Of a DNA stretch of 10,857 bases, positions 1-6,971 are shown in pieces. The notes under the pieces are model-generated. The model saw only the letters and a list, made by a program, of their open reading frames with translations. It had not been told where the DNA came from and did no database searches. Source of the stretch: CAZTPJ01 sp964614515 (GTDB taxonomy: Bacteria > Planctomycetota > Phycisphaerae > Phycisphaerales > UBA1924); assembly GCA_964614515.1 (NCBI GenBank), contig CAZTPJ010000104.1, positions 1 through 10,857 on the forward strand. Direction: 5' to 3'. Position 1 is the stretch's first letter. The number at the start of each line of letters is the position of its first letter. The position numbers and the translations under genes are program-made.

Positions 1-1187
1 GGCGGATGGGGATTGGGTGAGGTGTTCTGCGACAGGCCGTAGTGCAGCAACAGCGAGCGTTCGGGATCGTCATAGTCGATCAGTGGCCGCCCATCGAGCG
101 TGCGGAAGCGATCGAGGATGAGGAAGTTGGTATAGACGGTGGGGTCTGAGGCGGGGTTGCGGTTATAGAGCCAGAGTCGTCCGGCCTCGTTGCCGCCGTG
201 ACACTTGGTCGTGGCGCAGGCGTTGATGAGCCAGGCGCGATGAATGTTCTCGCGGAACTTCTTCATTGCTTCGGGCTTGTCGATGATCTGAATCTGGTCG
301 TAGAGATTTCTGGCGCGAAGACGAAAGATCAGGTCGAGTTGCACATGAGGTGGACGGCGGAGCATGGCTTCCTGGGCTTCGCGCGTGGCCGGGATGAGCG
401 GGTCGCCCGCGTGTTCGGCGAAGAGTTGCTCCATGGTTTCGCGTTTGATGCGCAGTCGCGGGGGCTTCTGGAGATCGACTTCCATCAGGTCGATCAGGTT
501 GATCTGATCCGGCGCGAGCAGCGGGAAGTCGTCGTCCGCGCCGCGGCGCACGGGTTGTGGCGGCGCTGCGGCCGGGGTCGGTTTGGCGTTGCGCAGCAAC
601 TCGACTTGCAGCATGACGAGCCGGTGGAGTTCGACGGCGTCGGGATGCAGCGGATCGCGCTCCAGCACGCCGGTGACCTCGGTCAGCGCGAGTTCATATC
701 GCTCGACGGAGATGAGCCATCGGACGATGAGCAGGATCTGGTCGGAGTCCTCCTCATGCACGGCGTCGCGCATCTGGTGATAGCGCTCCATGATCGTCGG
801 CTTATAGACGACGCGGTCGATGCGGTGTCGCGGCACGGGCATGCGGATGGCGCCGACGCGGATCACGATCTCCCGTTCGTTCTGCTCGATCAGCACGCCG
901 TTGATCCGCGTGCCGTCGGTCAGGTGCAGCACGAGTTCGCGCGGCTCATCCTCGGACGGCGGCGACGGGGGCGAGGGCTTGATGTCTTCGGGCGGGTCGA
1001 TGCGCGTGCCGGGCTGATCCGGCGCGGACCACGCGACAAACCTCGCCGCGCCCGCGTCGTGCCCGCCCCGATGCGAACCGCCCGTCCATAGCGGGAGCAG
1101 TCCCCCGGCCATGATCAGCGCAGCGATGCCCACGCCCGCGATCGGGGCAAGGCAAGAGCGTCGGACTGCGTCGGCCGGCGAAGTCAT
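1..1187 (-). CDS. Exported/anchored planctomycete protein with CX4CH haem-like motif (partial, C-terminus off window)
   Basis: I read this frame by translating the reverse strand; it stays open for 395 codons from an ATG at 1187 to the window edge, so the C-terminus is missing. Residues 12-35 form a hydrophobic N-terminal segment (signal peptide or membrane anchor), followed by a Pro-rich linker (about 60-82). Residues 85-130 look like a small beta domain (LVLHLTDGTRINGVLI and following), and 150-200 is helical and TPR-like. A second Pro/Ala linker lies near 203-212. At residues 324-330 is CATTKCH, a CX4CH motif followed by GG; CX4CH is a known variant of the c-type haem attachment motif, for example in tetrahaem cytochrome c3. 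Haem binding is inference, and a Cys pair of another kind is possible. I do not recognise a named family. The start lacks a convincing Shine-Dalgarno, so it is less certain than the frame. The opposite strand carries a long overlapping open frame that is its shadow. Confidence 0.8.
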   Translation of the reverse strand, partial: MTSPADAVRRSCLAPIAGVGIAALIMAGGLLPLWTGGSHRGGHDAGAARFVAWSAPDQPGTRIDPPEDIKPSPPSPPSEDEPRELVLHLTDGTRINGVLIEQNEREIVIRVGAIRMPVPRHRIDRVVYKPTIMERYHQMRDAVHEEDSDQILLIVRWLISVERYELALTEVTGVLERDPLHPDAVELHRLVMLQVELLRNAKPTPAAAPPQPVRRGADDDFPLLAPDQINLIDLMEVDLQKPPRLRIKRETMEQLFAEHAGDPLIPATREAQEAMLRRPPHVQLDLIFRLRARNLYDQIQIIDKPEAMKKFRENIHRAWLINACATTKCHGGNEAGRLWLYNRNPASDPTVYTNFLILDRFRTLDGRPLIDYDDPERSLLLHYGLSQNTSPNPHP

Positions 1188-1416
1188 GAGCGGGATTGTC
1201 GATTCGCGCTCGTCGAAAGTCCACCCGCAGGACTCCCGCCGACGCGAGCCGAGGTCAGTAGGGTACGCGATCGTCGCGCTTTGGGTTCCGATGAGGGAAA
1301 GGACGGGGGCTGGCGGAGCAGCGTGTCGCTGGTCAACGGCGATGCCCCGCCGCGGCGAGAGTCGCGCATGCGAGAGACGCCTGCGACATCGGTTTGTGAG
1401 GATTCAAGCGGAAAAG
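1188..1416. other. Intergenic region without a recognisable gene
   Basis: No open frame here has protein-like composition, and I see no RNA gene. It must hold the promoter of the leftward gene starting at 1187, but I could not pick out a convincing -35/-10 pair. Next to the tRNA at 1412-1415 the minus strand reads TTTT, which may help end the tRNA transcript. Confidence 0.4.
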
Positions 1417-1500
1417 TGCCCAGGAGAGGATTTGAACCTCCAAGCCCTTTCGGGCGCTACCACCTCAAGGTAGTGCGTCTGCCAATTTCGCCACCTGGGC
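1417..1500 (-). tRNA. tRNA-Leu (anticodon GAG)
   Basis: The reverse strand folds into a complete 84-nt class II tRNA. The 7-bp acceptor stem pairs GCCCAGG (1494-1500) with CCTGGGC (1418-1424), with discriminator A at 1417, as expected for tRNA-Leu. The D-arm contains GGCAGACGC. The anticodon stem CTACC/GGTAG encloses the loop TTGAGGT, giving anticodon GAG, which reads CUC and CUU. A long variable arm (GCCC-GAAA-GGGC) is diagnostic of Leu/Ser-type tRNAs. The T-arm is GGAGG-TTCAAAT-CCTCT. The 3' CCA is not encoded and must be added by nucleotidyltransferase. It lies 44 bp downstream of trxB on the same strand but probably has its own promoter. Confidence 0.97.
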
Positions 1501-1517
1501 AGTGGTTTGCGAACCAG

Positions 1518-1548
1518 AGTATAGGGTCGGCCTCGCGGGCCGGATCAA
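1518..1548 (-). promoter_or_regulatory. Putative sigma70-type promoter for tRNA-Leu
   Basis: On the minus strand a -10 hexamer TATACT (1518-1523, 5 of 6 to consensus) lies about 18 nt before the tRNA 5' end, which would give a leader of roughly ten nucleotides. A possible -35, TTGATC (1543-1548, 4 of 6), is 19 bp upstream, slightly long, and overlaps the trxB stop codon. The -10 is the stronger evidence. Confidence 0.5.
1528..1542 (-). terminator. Short GC hairpin just after trxB
   Basis: CGGCC (1528-1532) and GGCCG (1538-1542) form a 5-bp GC stem with a 5-nt loop, starting three bases beyond the trxB stop codon. There is no T-tract, so it is only a weak terminator candidate. It may instead sit in the spacer of the tRNA promoter by chance. 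Confidence 0.3.
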
Positions 1549-2522
1549 GTCAGACCCTTCGCGCCGAGCCAACGCTCGGCATCCAGCGCGGCCCGGCAGC
1601 CCATGCCCGCGGCCGTCACGGCCTGCCGATATTCCGCATCCGCCACATCGCCGGCCGCGAAGACACCCTCGATGTTCGTCGCGCTGTTGTGCCCGTGCAA
1701 GACGATGTAGCCTGACTCGGTGAGTTTCACGCCGGCATCTTTGAGGAACTTCGTCGCCGGCGTGTGGCCGATGGCGATGAACAAGCCCTTGACCTCGAGC
1801 GTGGACTTCTCCCCCGTCACCGTGTCTTCGAGCAACACGCCCGTGACCTTCTCATCCCCAAGCACATCGGCCACGGCCTTGTTCCACAGCACCTTTGCGT
1901 TGGGCTTGGACAGGAATCGGTCCTGCATGATCTTGCTGGCGCGAAGCGAGTCGCGCCGGTGAATGACATACACCGTCGAGGCGAACTTCGTCAGATACGT
2001 CGCCTCTTCCATCGCGGTGTCGCCTCCGCCCACCACGGCCAGCGGCTGTTTACGAAACAGCGGCAGCGCGCCATCGCACACGGCACAGGCCGAGACCCCG
2101 CCGCCGATGGTCGCCAGACGCAACTCGTTCTTGAGGCCGAGCCAGTTGGCCGTGGCGCCGGTGGCGATGATGACCGCATGCGCGCGGACGGCCTTGCCCG
2201 ACGATGTATGCAGAGTGAAAGGTTGCTGTGAAAAATCGCAGCGGACGATGTCCTCGCCGATGACCTTGGTTCCGAAGCGCTCGGCCTGTTTCTGGAACTT
2301 CTCCATCATCAGCGGGCCGTCGATGCCATCCTCAAAGCCGGGATAGTTCTCGACTTCGGTGGTGAGCATGAGTTGCCCACCGGGCAGGATCGGTCCCGGA
2401 TCGTTCTTGGGGACGCCGGCGTAGACGACGGGATCGAGTTGGGCGCGAGCGGCGTAGATCGCGGCCGTCCACCCGGCCGGGCCAGAACCGATGATGACGA
2501 CCTTGTGCGTCGCGTCGGACAT
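1545..2522 (-). CDS. trxB: Thioredoxin reductase (NADPH)
   Basis: The 325-residue product is the normal length for low-molecular-weight bacterial thioredoxin reductase, the FAD enzyme that passes electrons from NADPH to thioredoxin in the cytoplasm. Visible motifs in order: the N-terminal FAD-binding GSGPAGWTAAIYAAR; the ATGAT segment; the redox-active CAVCDGA (CxxC, usually CATCDGF); the NADPH-binding VVGGGDTAMEEA; HRRDSLRA, typical of NADPH-binding members; and the C-terminal FAD segment GVFAAGDVAD. I chose the ATG at 2522 because the FAD motif begins about ten residues later, as in the family, and AAGGA lies upstream at good spacing. The same frame extends 44 codons further upstream, but that stretch has no trxB-like content and overlaps the preceding gene. 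It starts 37 bp after that gene on the same strand, so the two are probably co-transcribed. Confidence 0.96.
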   Translation of the reverse strand: MSDATHKVVIIGSGPAGWTAAIYAARAQLDPVVYAGVPKNDPGPILPGGQLMLTTEVENYPGFEDGIDGPLMMEKFQKQAERFGTKVIGEDIVRCDFSQQPFTLHTSSGKAVRAHAVIIATGATANWLGLKNELRLATIGGGVSACAVCDGALPLFRKQPLAVVGGGDTAMEEATYLTKFASTVYVIHRRDSLRASKIMQDRFLSKPNAKVLWNKAVADVLGDEKVTGVLLEDTVTGEKSTLEVKGLFIAIGHTPATKFLKDAGVKLTESGYIVLHGHNSATNIEGVFAAGDVADAEYRQAVTAAGMGCRAALDAERWLGAKGLT

Positions 2523-2559
2523 GCGAATCCTTGTGTTCGTGTCGTGTGTGTGCGTCGAG

Positions 2560-4149
2560 TTACGGGAGCAGGCCCATCTGCATGAGGTGTCGCCGATAGA
2601 GCGAGGTGACGGGGGGCCAGATGAGATAGTCGCCTGAGAAGAGTTCCCGCGCATCCTCTCGGATGTTCCGCGCCCAGTTCTTGGCGCCGTCAGGCCCGAC
2701 CGAATACAGCACGAACTCGTTCTGACTCACCGACACGTCGAAGTTGTTGCCATCGAGCACGATGATGTTCATGCGGTGCGGGCGTGGCTCTTCGCGCGGG
2801 CCGAACTGATCGGCCGTGTCGCGGATGGGCACGAAATACTCCAGCGGCGGCTTGCCCCCGCGATCACGAAGGGTGGGATTGAACGGATCGTCGTTGAGGG
2901 GATTCACGAACCGCGGGAAGATCGAGTGAACCTGCGGGGGAAAGGCCTTGTGGACGTGGTAGTAAGCGACGATGCCAAAGGCCGTACGCGTCCCAGCCGC
3001 TTCCGTACGAAGCACCATGCGGTTCGCAAAGAGCGTTGACATCTGTGGGGGAATGACGGCCAGCAGGAGCGAGTCCGACATCGGATTCAGCGTGGTGTAG
3101 GCGTATGGCTGCGCCAGCAGTGGATCAAACGGCTGCAGGGACCATCGCCCGTACCAGTCGCGAAAGACGCGCGAGGCACGCTCGGTCGTGTCGAACCAGT
3201 CCGCGTGGAGCGTCGCGAGTTTCTCCCATCGCGAGACCTCGGAAAACATGCGCAGCGGTCGTCCGCGCGTCGACAGCCGCGCCATCGACGACGCGAACGC
3301 TTCGTTGGCCCTCCCTCGCGTGTCGATCGCCCGCGCGATCAGTTGGTCCGCCGCGATCTGCTCGCCCTGCGGAAACCGGATGCGATCAATCTTGAGGTAG
3401 CCGGATCGATCCTCCAGCGCGTCGATGAACGTCTGGATGCTCTCAGCGTTGAGTTTCGGCGCTGTGGACTGCAAGTCGCCATAGGCCACGTCGCGCATCC
3501 GGTGCAGCCCGGAGATCATCGTCAGCAGGCCCCAGTCCACCTCGACGAAGAACGCCCGATCCGCCATCTGACGCCCAAGCACCACCACGGACGACAAAAC
3601 TTCAAGGGCCTGCGTGACCTCTCCGGCCGCAGCCAACCGCGTCGCCTCCACGTTTGCCAGGCAGATCAGGTGATTAAGGGCGGTCATGTAGCCGAAGTCC
3701 GCCGCCGCAAGCGTCGGCGGATCGCCGAGTTCCGTATACAGCCCGGCACGGATTTGATCCAGCGGCACATTGTCAATGCCATACGGCTGTCCGAAGGCCA
3801 TAAAAACCCCGGAGCCGTCGCTGATTGTGGCTCGTCGGAGGGCGTCGATGGCCGCCCGCTGCGAGGGTTCGTTCGCCCAGGCTTCAGCGGCGGGCCAATC
3901 GCGTGATCGCGTGCCGACCAAGGCGGCCCGCAAGGCCGTGCCAACCGCTTCCGGCGGCGGCGCGAGGTCGGCCAGTGCCGGCAGCAGGATCAAGTCGCTG
4001 CGTTTGGCCGGAGAGATCGTTTGGTAGAGGGCGTTGGCCTTGTCCGTGAACTCGTCGGCCCACGTCGTCCCGGCCATCGCGCCCGCGATCGCCACAGCCA
4101 CGCCAGTTGCCCAAGCCGCCGTTCGGCCCCGTCGCCACATTCCCTTCAT
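2560..4149 (-). CDS. Large exported protein of unknown function, upstream of trxB
   Basis: The product is 529 residues from the ATG at 4149, which follows AGGGAG about 8 nt upstream. Residues 1-31 form a classical signal peptide: basic MKGMWRRGR, a hydrophobic Ala/Val/Gly core, then a likely cleavage at TWA-DEF. The mature part is rich in predicted helices and has no transmembrane segment, so it is probably secreted or periplasmic. Near the C-terminus (about 480-516) are LYSVGPDG and GDYLIWPP. Similar LYS-GPDG/D-I-WPP tails occur in planctomycete and verrucomicrobial proteins, including type II secretion pseudopilin-like ones, but I see no N-terminal pilin methylation site here. I cannot assign a family or function. 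The same frame runs 76 codons further upstream to 4377, but that stretch overlaps ald on the other strand and lies before the signal peptide. It is probably the first gene of an operon with trxB. Confidence 0.85.
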   Translation of the reverse strand: MKGMWRRGRTAAWATGVAVAIAGAMAGTTWADEFTDKANALYQTISPAKRSDLILLPALADLAPPPEAVGTALRAALVGTRSRDWPAAEAWANEPSQRAAIDALRRATISDGSGVFMAFGQPYGIDNVPLDQIRAGLYTELGDPPTLAAADFGYMTALNHLICLANVEATRLAAAGEVTQALEVLSSVVVLGRQMADRAFFVEVDWGLLTMISGLHRMRDVAYGDLQSTAPKLNAESIQTFIDALEDRSGYLKIDRIRFPQGEQIAADQLIARAIDTRGRANEAFASSMARLSTRGRPLRMFSEVSRWEKLATLHADWFDTTERASRVFRDWYGRWSLQPFDPLLAQPYAYTTLNPMSDSLLLAVIPPQMSTLFANRMVLRTEAAGTRTAFGIVAYYHVHKAFPPQVHSIFPRFVNPLNDDPFNPTLRDRGGKPPLEYFVPIRDTADQFGPREEPRPHRMNIIVLDGNNFDVSVSQNEFVLYSVGPDGAKNWARNIREDARELFSGDYLIWPPVTSLYRRHLMQMGLLP

Positions 4150-4180
4150 CGCGCCATTCTCCCTGGAAGACAGCCTCTCA

Positions 4181-4192
4181 CCCCCGAGGGGG
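4181..4192. repeat. Inverted repeat CCCCC-GA-GGGGG between divergent genes
   Basis: A 5-bp C/G inverted repeat with a 2-nt centre lies 32 bp upstream of the start at 4149, within the 133-bp region between the divergent exported-protein/trxB operon and ald. It could be an operator half-site pair or a 5' UTR hairpin, or it may be chance in GC-rich DNA. Confidence 0.25.
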
Positions 4193-4215
4193 CATGGTAG
4201 CAAGTCCCGGGGCAA

Positions 4216-4245
4216 CTTACACGCCGTCCGATCCCCAACTACAAT
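4216..4245 (+). promoter_or_regulatory. Putative ald promoter
   Basis: A -10 hexamer TACAAT (4240-4245, 5 of 6 to consensus) has CTTACA (4216-4221, 4 of 6) 18 bp upstream. Transcription would start near 4252, leaving a leader of about 30 nt that contains the ribosome binding site AGGAG (4271-4275), 7 nt before the ald ATG. Confidence 0.5.
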
Positions 4246-4282
4246 CCCCGCCCCATCGAACCCCAACCCCAGGAGTCTGTCC

Positions 4283-5395
4283 ATGATCGTCGGCTGTCCC
4301 AGCGAGGTGAAGTCGGATGAATACCGCGTCGGCCTGCCCCCCGTCGGAGCCGAGATGCTCACCAGACGCGGGCACACCGTGCTCGTTCAGCAGGATGCCG
4401 GACTTGGCGCGGGGTTCACGAACGAGGACTACATCGCCGCAGGCGCCAGCGTCGTGTCCACGGCCGCGGATGTCTGGTCCCGCGCCGACATGATCGTCAA
4501 GGTCAAGGAACCGCAGGCCCAGGAATGGCCGCACATGCGTGATGGACAGGTCGTCTTCACGTACTTCCACTTCGCGGCGGATCGGGAACTGACGCTGGCG
4601 TGTCTGGATCGCCGGATCGTCGCCATCGCATACGAGACGCTCGAGCAGCCCGGGCCCCAAGGCCGTATCACCCTCCCGCTGCTGACGCCCATGAGCGAGA
4701 TCGCAGGGAAGATGGCAACGCAGGAAGGCGCAAAGTACCTGGAACGCCCGCAGGGCGGCCGTGGCATCCTCCTGGGCGGCGTGCCGGGCGTTGAGCCGGG
4801 CAAGGTGCTGATCCTCGGCGGCGGTGTCGTGGGCACCTGTGCGGCCAAGGTCGCGGCCGGGATGGGCGCGGATGTCGTCATCATGGATGTCAACCTCGAT
4901 CGGCTGCGCTATCTCGATGATGTGATGGCGCGCAACGTCACGCCGATCTATTCCGACCCGCAGGCGATTCGGACGTATCTGTCATGGGCTGATCTCGTCG
5001 TGGGCGCGGTGCTGCTGCCGGGGGCCAAGGCGCCACACCTGGTCAAGCGCGATGACCTCAAGCGCATGAAGCCCGGGGCCGTGCTCGTCGATGTGTCGAT
5101 CGATCAGGGCGGGTGCTTCGAGACGTCGAAGGTGACCACGCACGGCAAGCCGACGTATGTGGTCGATGGAATCGTGCATTACTGCGTGGGCAACATGCCC
5201 GGGGCCGTGGCGCGGACGAGCACCCAGGCCCTGGCCAACGCGACGATGTCGTGGACCCTCGCGCTGGCCGACAAGGGCTATCAACATCTCGCGCAGAAAG
5301 ACCCCGGCTTCCGCCTGGCGATCAACACGGACAAAGGCCGTCTGCTCAACGGCCCCGTGGCCGAGGCGCACGGGCTGGAGGTGGCGAGGGGTTGA
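4283..5395 (+). CDS. ald: Alanine dehydrogenase
   Basis: NAD-dependent alanine dehydrogenase interconverts L-alanine and pyruvate plus ammonium with NAD+/NADH in the cytoplasm, linking amino-acid nitrogen to central carbon metabolism. The 370-residue length is standard. Key residues fall at family numbering: R15 (EYRVGLPP), K75 (VKVKEP), H96 (FTYFHFAA) and D270 (VLVDVSIDQGG). The Rossmann NAD site is VLILGGGVVGT (175-185), with D202 after strand two (VIMDVN). The C-terminal lid includes CVGNMPGAVARTST. The start is set by a strong AGGAG 7 nt before the ATG at 4283 and by the conserved N-terminus MIVGCPSEVK. The open frame continues upstream to 4034, but that part overlaps the divergent gene and is not Ald-like. 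It appears monocistronic: the next gene is convergent, 80 bp away. Confidence 0.97.
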   Translation: MIVGCPSEVKSDEYRVGLPPVGAEMLTRRGHTVLVQQDAGLGAGFTNEDYIAAGASVVSTAADVWSRADMIVKVKEPQAQEWPHMRDGQVVFTYFHFAADRELTLACLDRRIVAIAYETLEQPGPQGRITLPLLTPMSEIAGKMATQEGAKYLERPQGGRGILLGGVPGVEPGKVLILGGGVVGTCAAKVAAGMGADVVIMDVNLDRLRYLDDVMARNVTPIYSDPQAIRTYLSWADLVVGAVLLPGAKAPHLVKRDDLKRMKPGAVLVDVSIDQGGCFETSKVTTHGKPTYVVDGIVHYCVGNMPGAVARTSTQALANATMSWTLALADKGYQHLAQKDPGFRLAINTDKGRLLNGPVAEAHGLEVARG

Positions 5396-5475
5396 CCGTT
5401 CGGCGGCGTGGCTTTCGCGATGGATGCATTGACTCGACCGTTCCTATCTCCGTTTGGCGTCTACTACATGGGCGC

Positions 5476-6708
5476 TTATGGGCACCCCGCGCTGAACGCG
5501 TTTCCGAAGCACAGGAAGTCGAAGATATCGCACACGCCGACACCCGTGCTTGTGTCACAGTCACAGGCGTAGGGCTCGCCGTTGGCGAACGAGTTGCCGA
5601 AACACAGGAAGTCGAAGATGTCCAGGACGCCCGGGCCGGTGGACGGGTCGCAGTCGGCGTAGCACCCGGCCCCGACCAGCGCAAGCACCTCGATGTGGAA
5701 CGGATTGTCGGATCCGAACACCGTCCACGTCTGGCCGCCATCGAATGAATACTGGTACTGCGAAAGGAAACCGGGACCGATGGAGGCGTTGCCTTCGGCG
5801 TAACTCCATTCAAACTGTCCCGCGCTCGTCGCGCCGAGCATGAAGTAGTACCGCGTACTCGCGGCCAGCGCCACCGCGCTTTCAGGCAGAAAGACCTGCG
5901 GCGCGATCGGCCCGGTCAGGTCCGGCACCGTGAACGTCGCCAGCAACCCGGCCGGCGTCGTGTCCATGTCCCCGTTGACATCGCTTGCGCGAAGTTCCGC
6001 GAACACGCCGGCACCTGTGTCAACGCCCACCAGCGCCGCGATGCTGGTAAGGGTGTAGGTGCGTGCATCCGTCTCGAAACTCTGCGCCGCCCAGTCGTCC
6101 GCATCGAGCACGTTGATCGCCCGCTGCGGCTCTGTCAGATTGGACACCAGCACTTCCGGGTTCGACACTTCAACTTCAAGATGAAATGGATTCTTGATGC
6201 CATAACTCGACCACGTAAGGCCACCGTCAAACGTGTATTCATACTGCGCCAACGTGCCAGGCCCGGTTGATCCGTTGCCCTCGGCGTAACTCCACTGAAC
6301 CTCGCCCGGGCCTGATCCGCCGAGCACAAAGAAATACCTCGTGCCTGCCGCGAGTCTCACCACTGAGTCCGGAGTGAACACCCTCGTTGAGAATGGACCG
6401 GAGAGGTCCGGCACGGTGAAGGTCGTGATCAAACCTGCGGGCGTCGGGTCCAGGTTGCCGTTGATGTCGCTCGCGCGCAGTTCCGCGAACGCCCCGACGC
6501 CGGTGTCGTCACCCACGATGGCCGAGATGCTCATCAGCGTGTATTCGCTCCCGTCGGTTTCGAAACTTTGCGCGGCCCAGTCGAGCGCATTGAGAACGCT
6601 CGCATCTCGCATCGGCTCGGCCAGATTCGAAACCAGCACATCGGCCGATGCGCGCATTCCCACCGCCCCGCCGAGGCCCAGGGCCACGACAAACATCGCA
6701 TACTTCAC
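5476..6708 (-). CDS. Secreted two-module protein (choice-of-anchor-R-like) with dockerin-like C-terminus
   Basis: The 410-residue product starts at GTG 6708, preceded by AGAGGAG; an ATG five codons in is a weaker alternative. Residues 1-22 are a signal peptide (KYAMFVVALGLGGAVG, cleavage near ASA-DV). Residues 24-185 and 186-345 are tandem copies of one module, colinear without gaps over about 156 residues. Both begin VLVSN-EP, share WAAQSFETD, FAELRASD, TFTVPDL, WSYAEGN and FDGG-TW, and end NPFH-EV. They resemble the choice-of-anchor R beta-sandwich domain of exported proteins. The tail (346-410) has two Cys-rich units with DCDPSTGPGVLDIFDF and DCDTSTGVGVCDIFDF, reminiscent of dockerin/EF-hand calcium loops and, as I recall, typical of Phycisphaerales exported proteins. 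A surface or extracellular role is likely; ligand and anchoring partner are unknown. It is convergent with ald and divergent from the next gene. Confidence 0.88.
   Translation of the reverse strand: MKYAMFVVALGLGGAVGMRASADVLVSNLAEPMRDASVLNALDWAAQSFETDGSEYTLMSISAIVGDDTGVGAFAELRASDINGNLDPTPAGLITTFTVPDLSGPFSTRVFTPDSVVRLAAGTRYFFVLGGSGPGEVQWSYAEGNGSTGPGTLAQYEYTFDGGLTWSSYGIKNPFHLEVEVSNPEVLVSNLTEPQRAINVLDADDWAAQSFETDARTYTLTSIAALVGVDTGAGVFAELRASDVNGDMDTTPAGLLATFTVPDLTGPIAPQVFLPESAVALAASTRYYFMLGATSAGQFEWSYAEGNASIGPGFLSQYQYSFDGGQTWTVFGSDNPFHIEVLALVGAGCYADCDPSTGPGVLDIFDFLCFGNSFANGEPYACDCDTSTGVGVCDIFDFLCFGNAFSAGCP
5479..5673 (-). repeat. Tandem dockerin-like Cys-rich repeat coding for the protein tail
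   Basis: This segment encodes two units of about 31 residues, each DCD...STG.GV.DIFDFLCFGN followed by SF/AF. The DNA also repeats: a 17-bp identical stretch (cacaggaagtcgaagat) encodes the IFDFLC part in both units. Each unit has Asp positions that fit a calcium-binding loop, but with extra Ser-Thr residues compared with the usual dockerin loop. Confidence 0.75.
5674..6639 (-). repeat. Tandem duplication of a ~160-residue exported module
   Basis: Two consecutive in-frame copies, 6154-6639 and 5674-6153 on the minus strand, encode the two modules of the 5476-6708 protein. They align without gaps over about 156 codons, with clear but incomplete protein identity, so this is a diverged internal gene duplication. 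Confidence 0.85.
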
Positions 6709-6808
6709 AAACCGCTCCTCTCTCGTCGACCGAGACTTCAGCCGGGGCGCGCCGGAGGCTCGCCACGCGCGACAGAACGCCGCGACACCCCACGCTGAAC
6801 ATGGGATC

Positions 6809-6837
6809 AGCCTACACAGGCGCGCCGGCAGCGTCAA
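6809..6837 (-). promoter_or_regulatory. Putative promoter of the two-module secreted protein gene
   Basis: On the minus strand TTGACG (6832-6837, 5 of 6 to the -35 consensus) is 17 bp from TAGGCT (6809-6814, 3 of 6 to the -10). This would give a leader of roughly 90 nt before the GTG start at 6708. The -35 and spacing are good; the -10 is weak. Confidence 0.4.
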
Positions 6838-6858
6838 CTGCGTCGCGGCCGTGTGAAC

Positions 6859-6887
6859 TTGCACATGCACTTCGCGGTCGTTATCTT
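6859..6887 (+). promoter_or_regulatory. Weak candidate promoter for the DUF1579-like gene
   Basis: TTGCAC (6859-6864) and TATCTT (6882-6887) are 17 bp apart in the 263-bp divergent intergenic region. The matches are only 3 of 6 and 4 of 6, so this is tentative. The leader would be about 80 nt. Confidence 0.25.
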
Positions 6888-6971
6888 GACCATCCGGGAA
6901 CCATCGCGGCCTTGTCGATGCCATCACGACGGCTTGCCAAAATCACCCAACCATGTCCGAAGGACTTGCAC

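Noticed and set aside
198..1091. Long plus-strand open frame of 297 codons
   Set aside because: It is the antisense of the leftward gene at 1-1187, which has a signal peptide, domain-like composition and the CX4CH motif. The plus frame is His/Arg/Asp-rich without a fold-like pattern, as expected for a high-GC shadow.
1764..2231. Plus-strand open frame of 155 codons opposite trxB
   Set aside because: The minus strand here is unambiguously trxB; this frame is its antisense shadow.
3205..3906. Plus-strand open frame of 233 codons opposite the exported protein
   Set aside because: Arg/His-rich shadow of the 2560-4149 gene with no recognisable motif or ribosome binding site.
4034..4282. N-terminal extension of alanine dehydrogenase
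   Set aside because: Alanine dehydrogenases start at the MIVGCPSE motif; a strong ribosome binding site precedes ATG 4283, and the extension overlaps the divergent gene's signal-peptide region.
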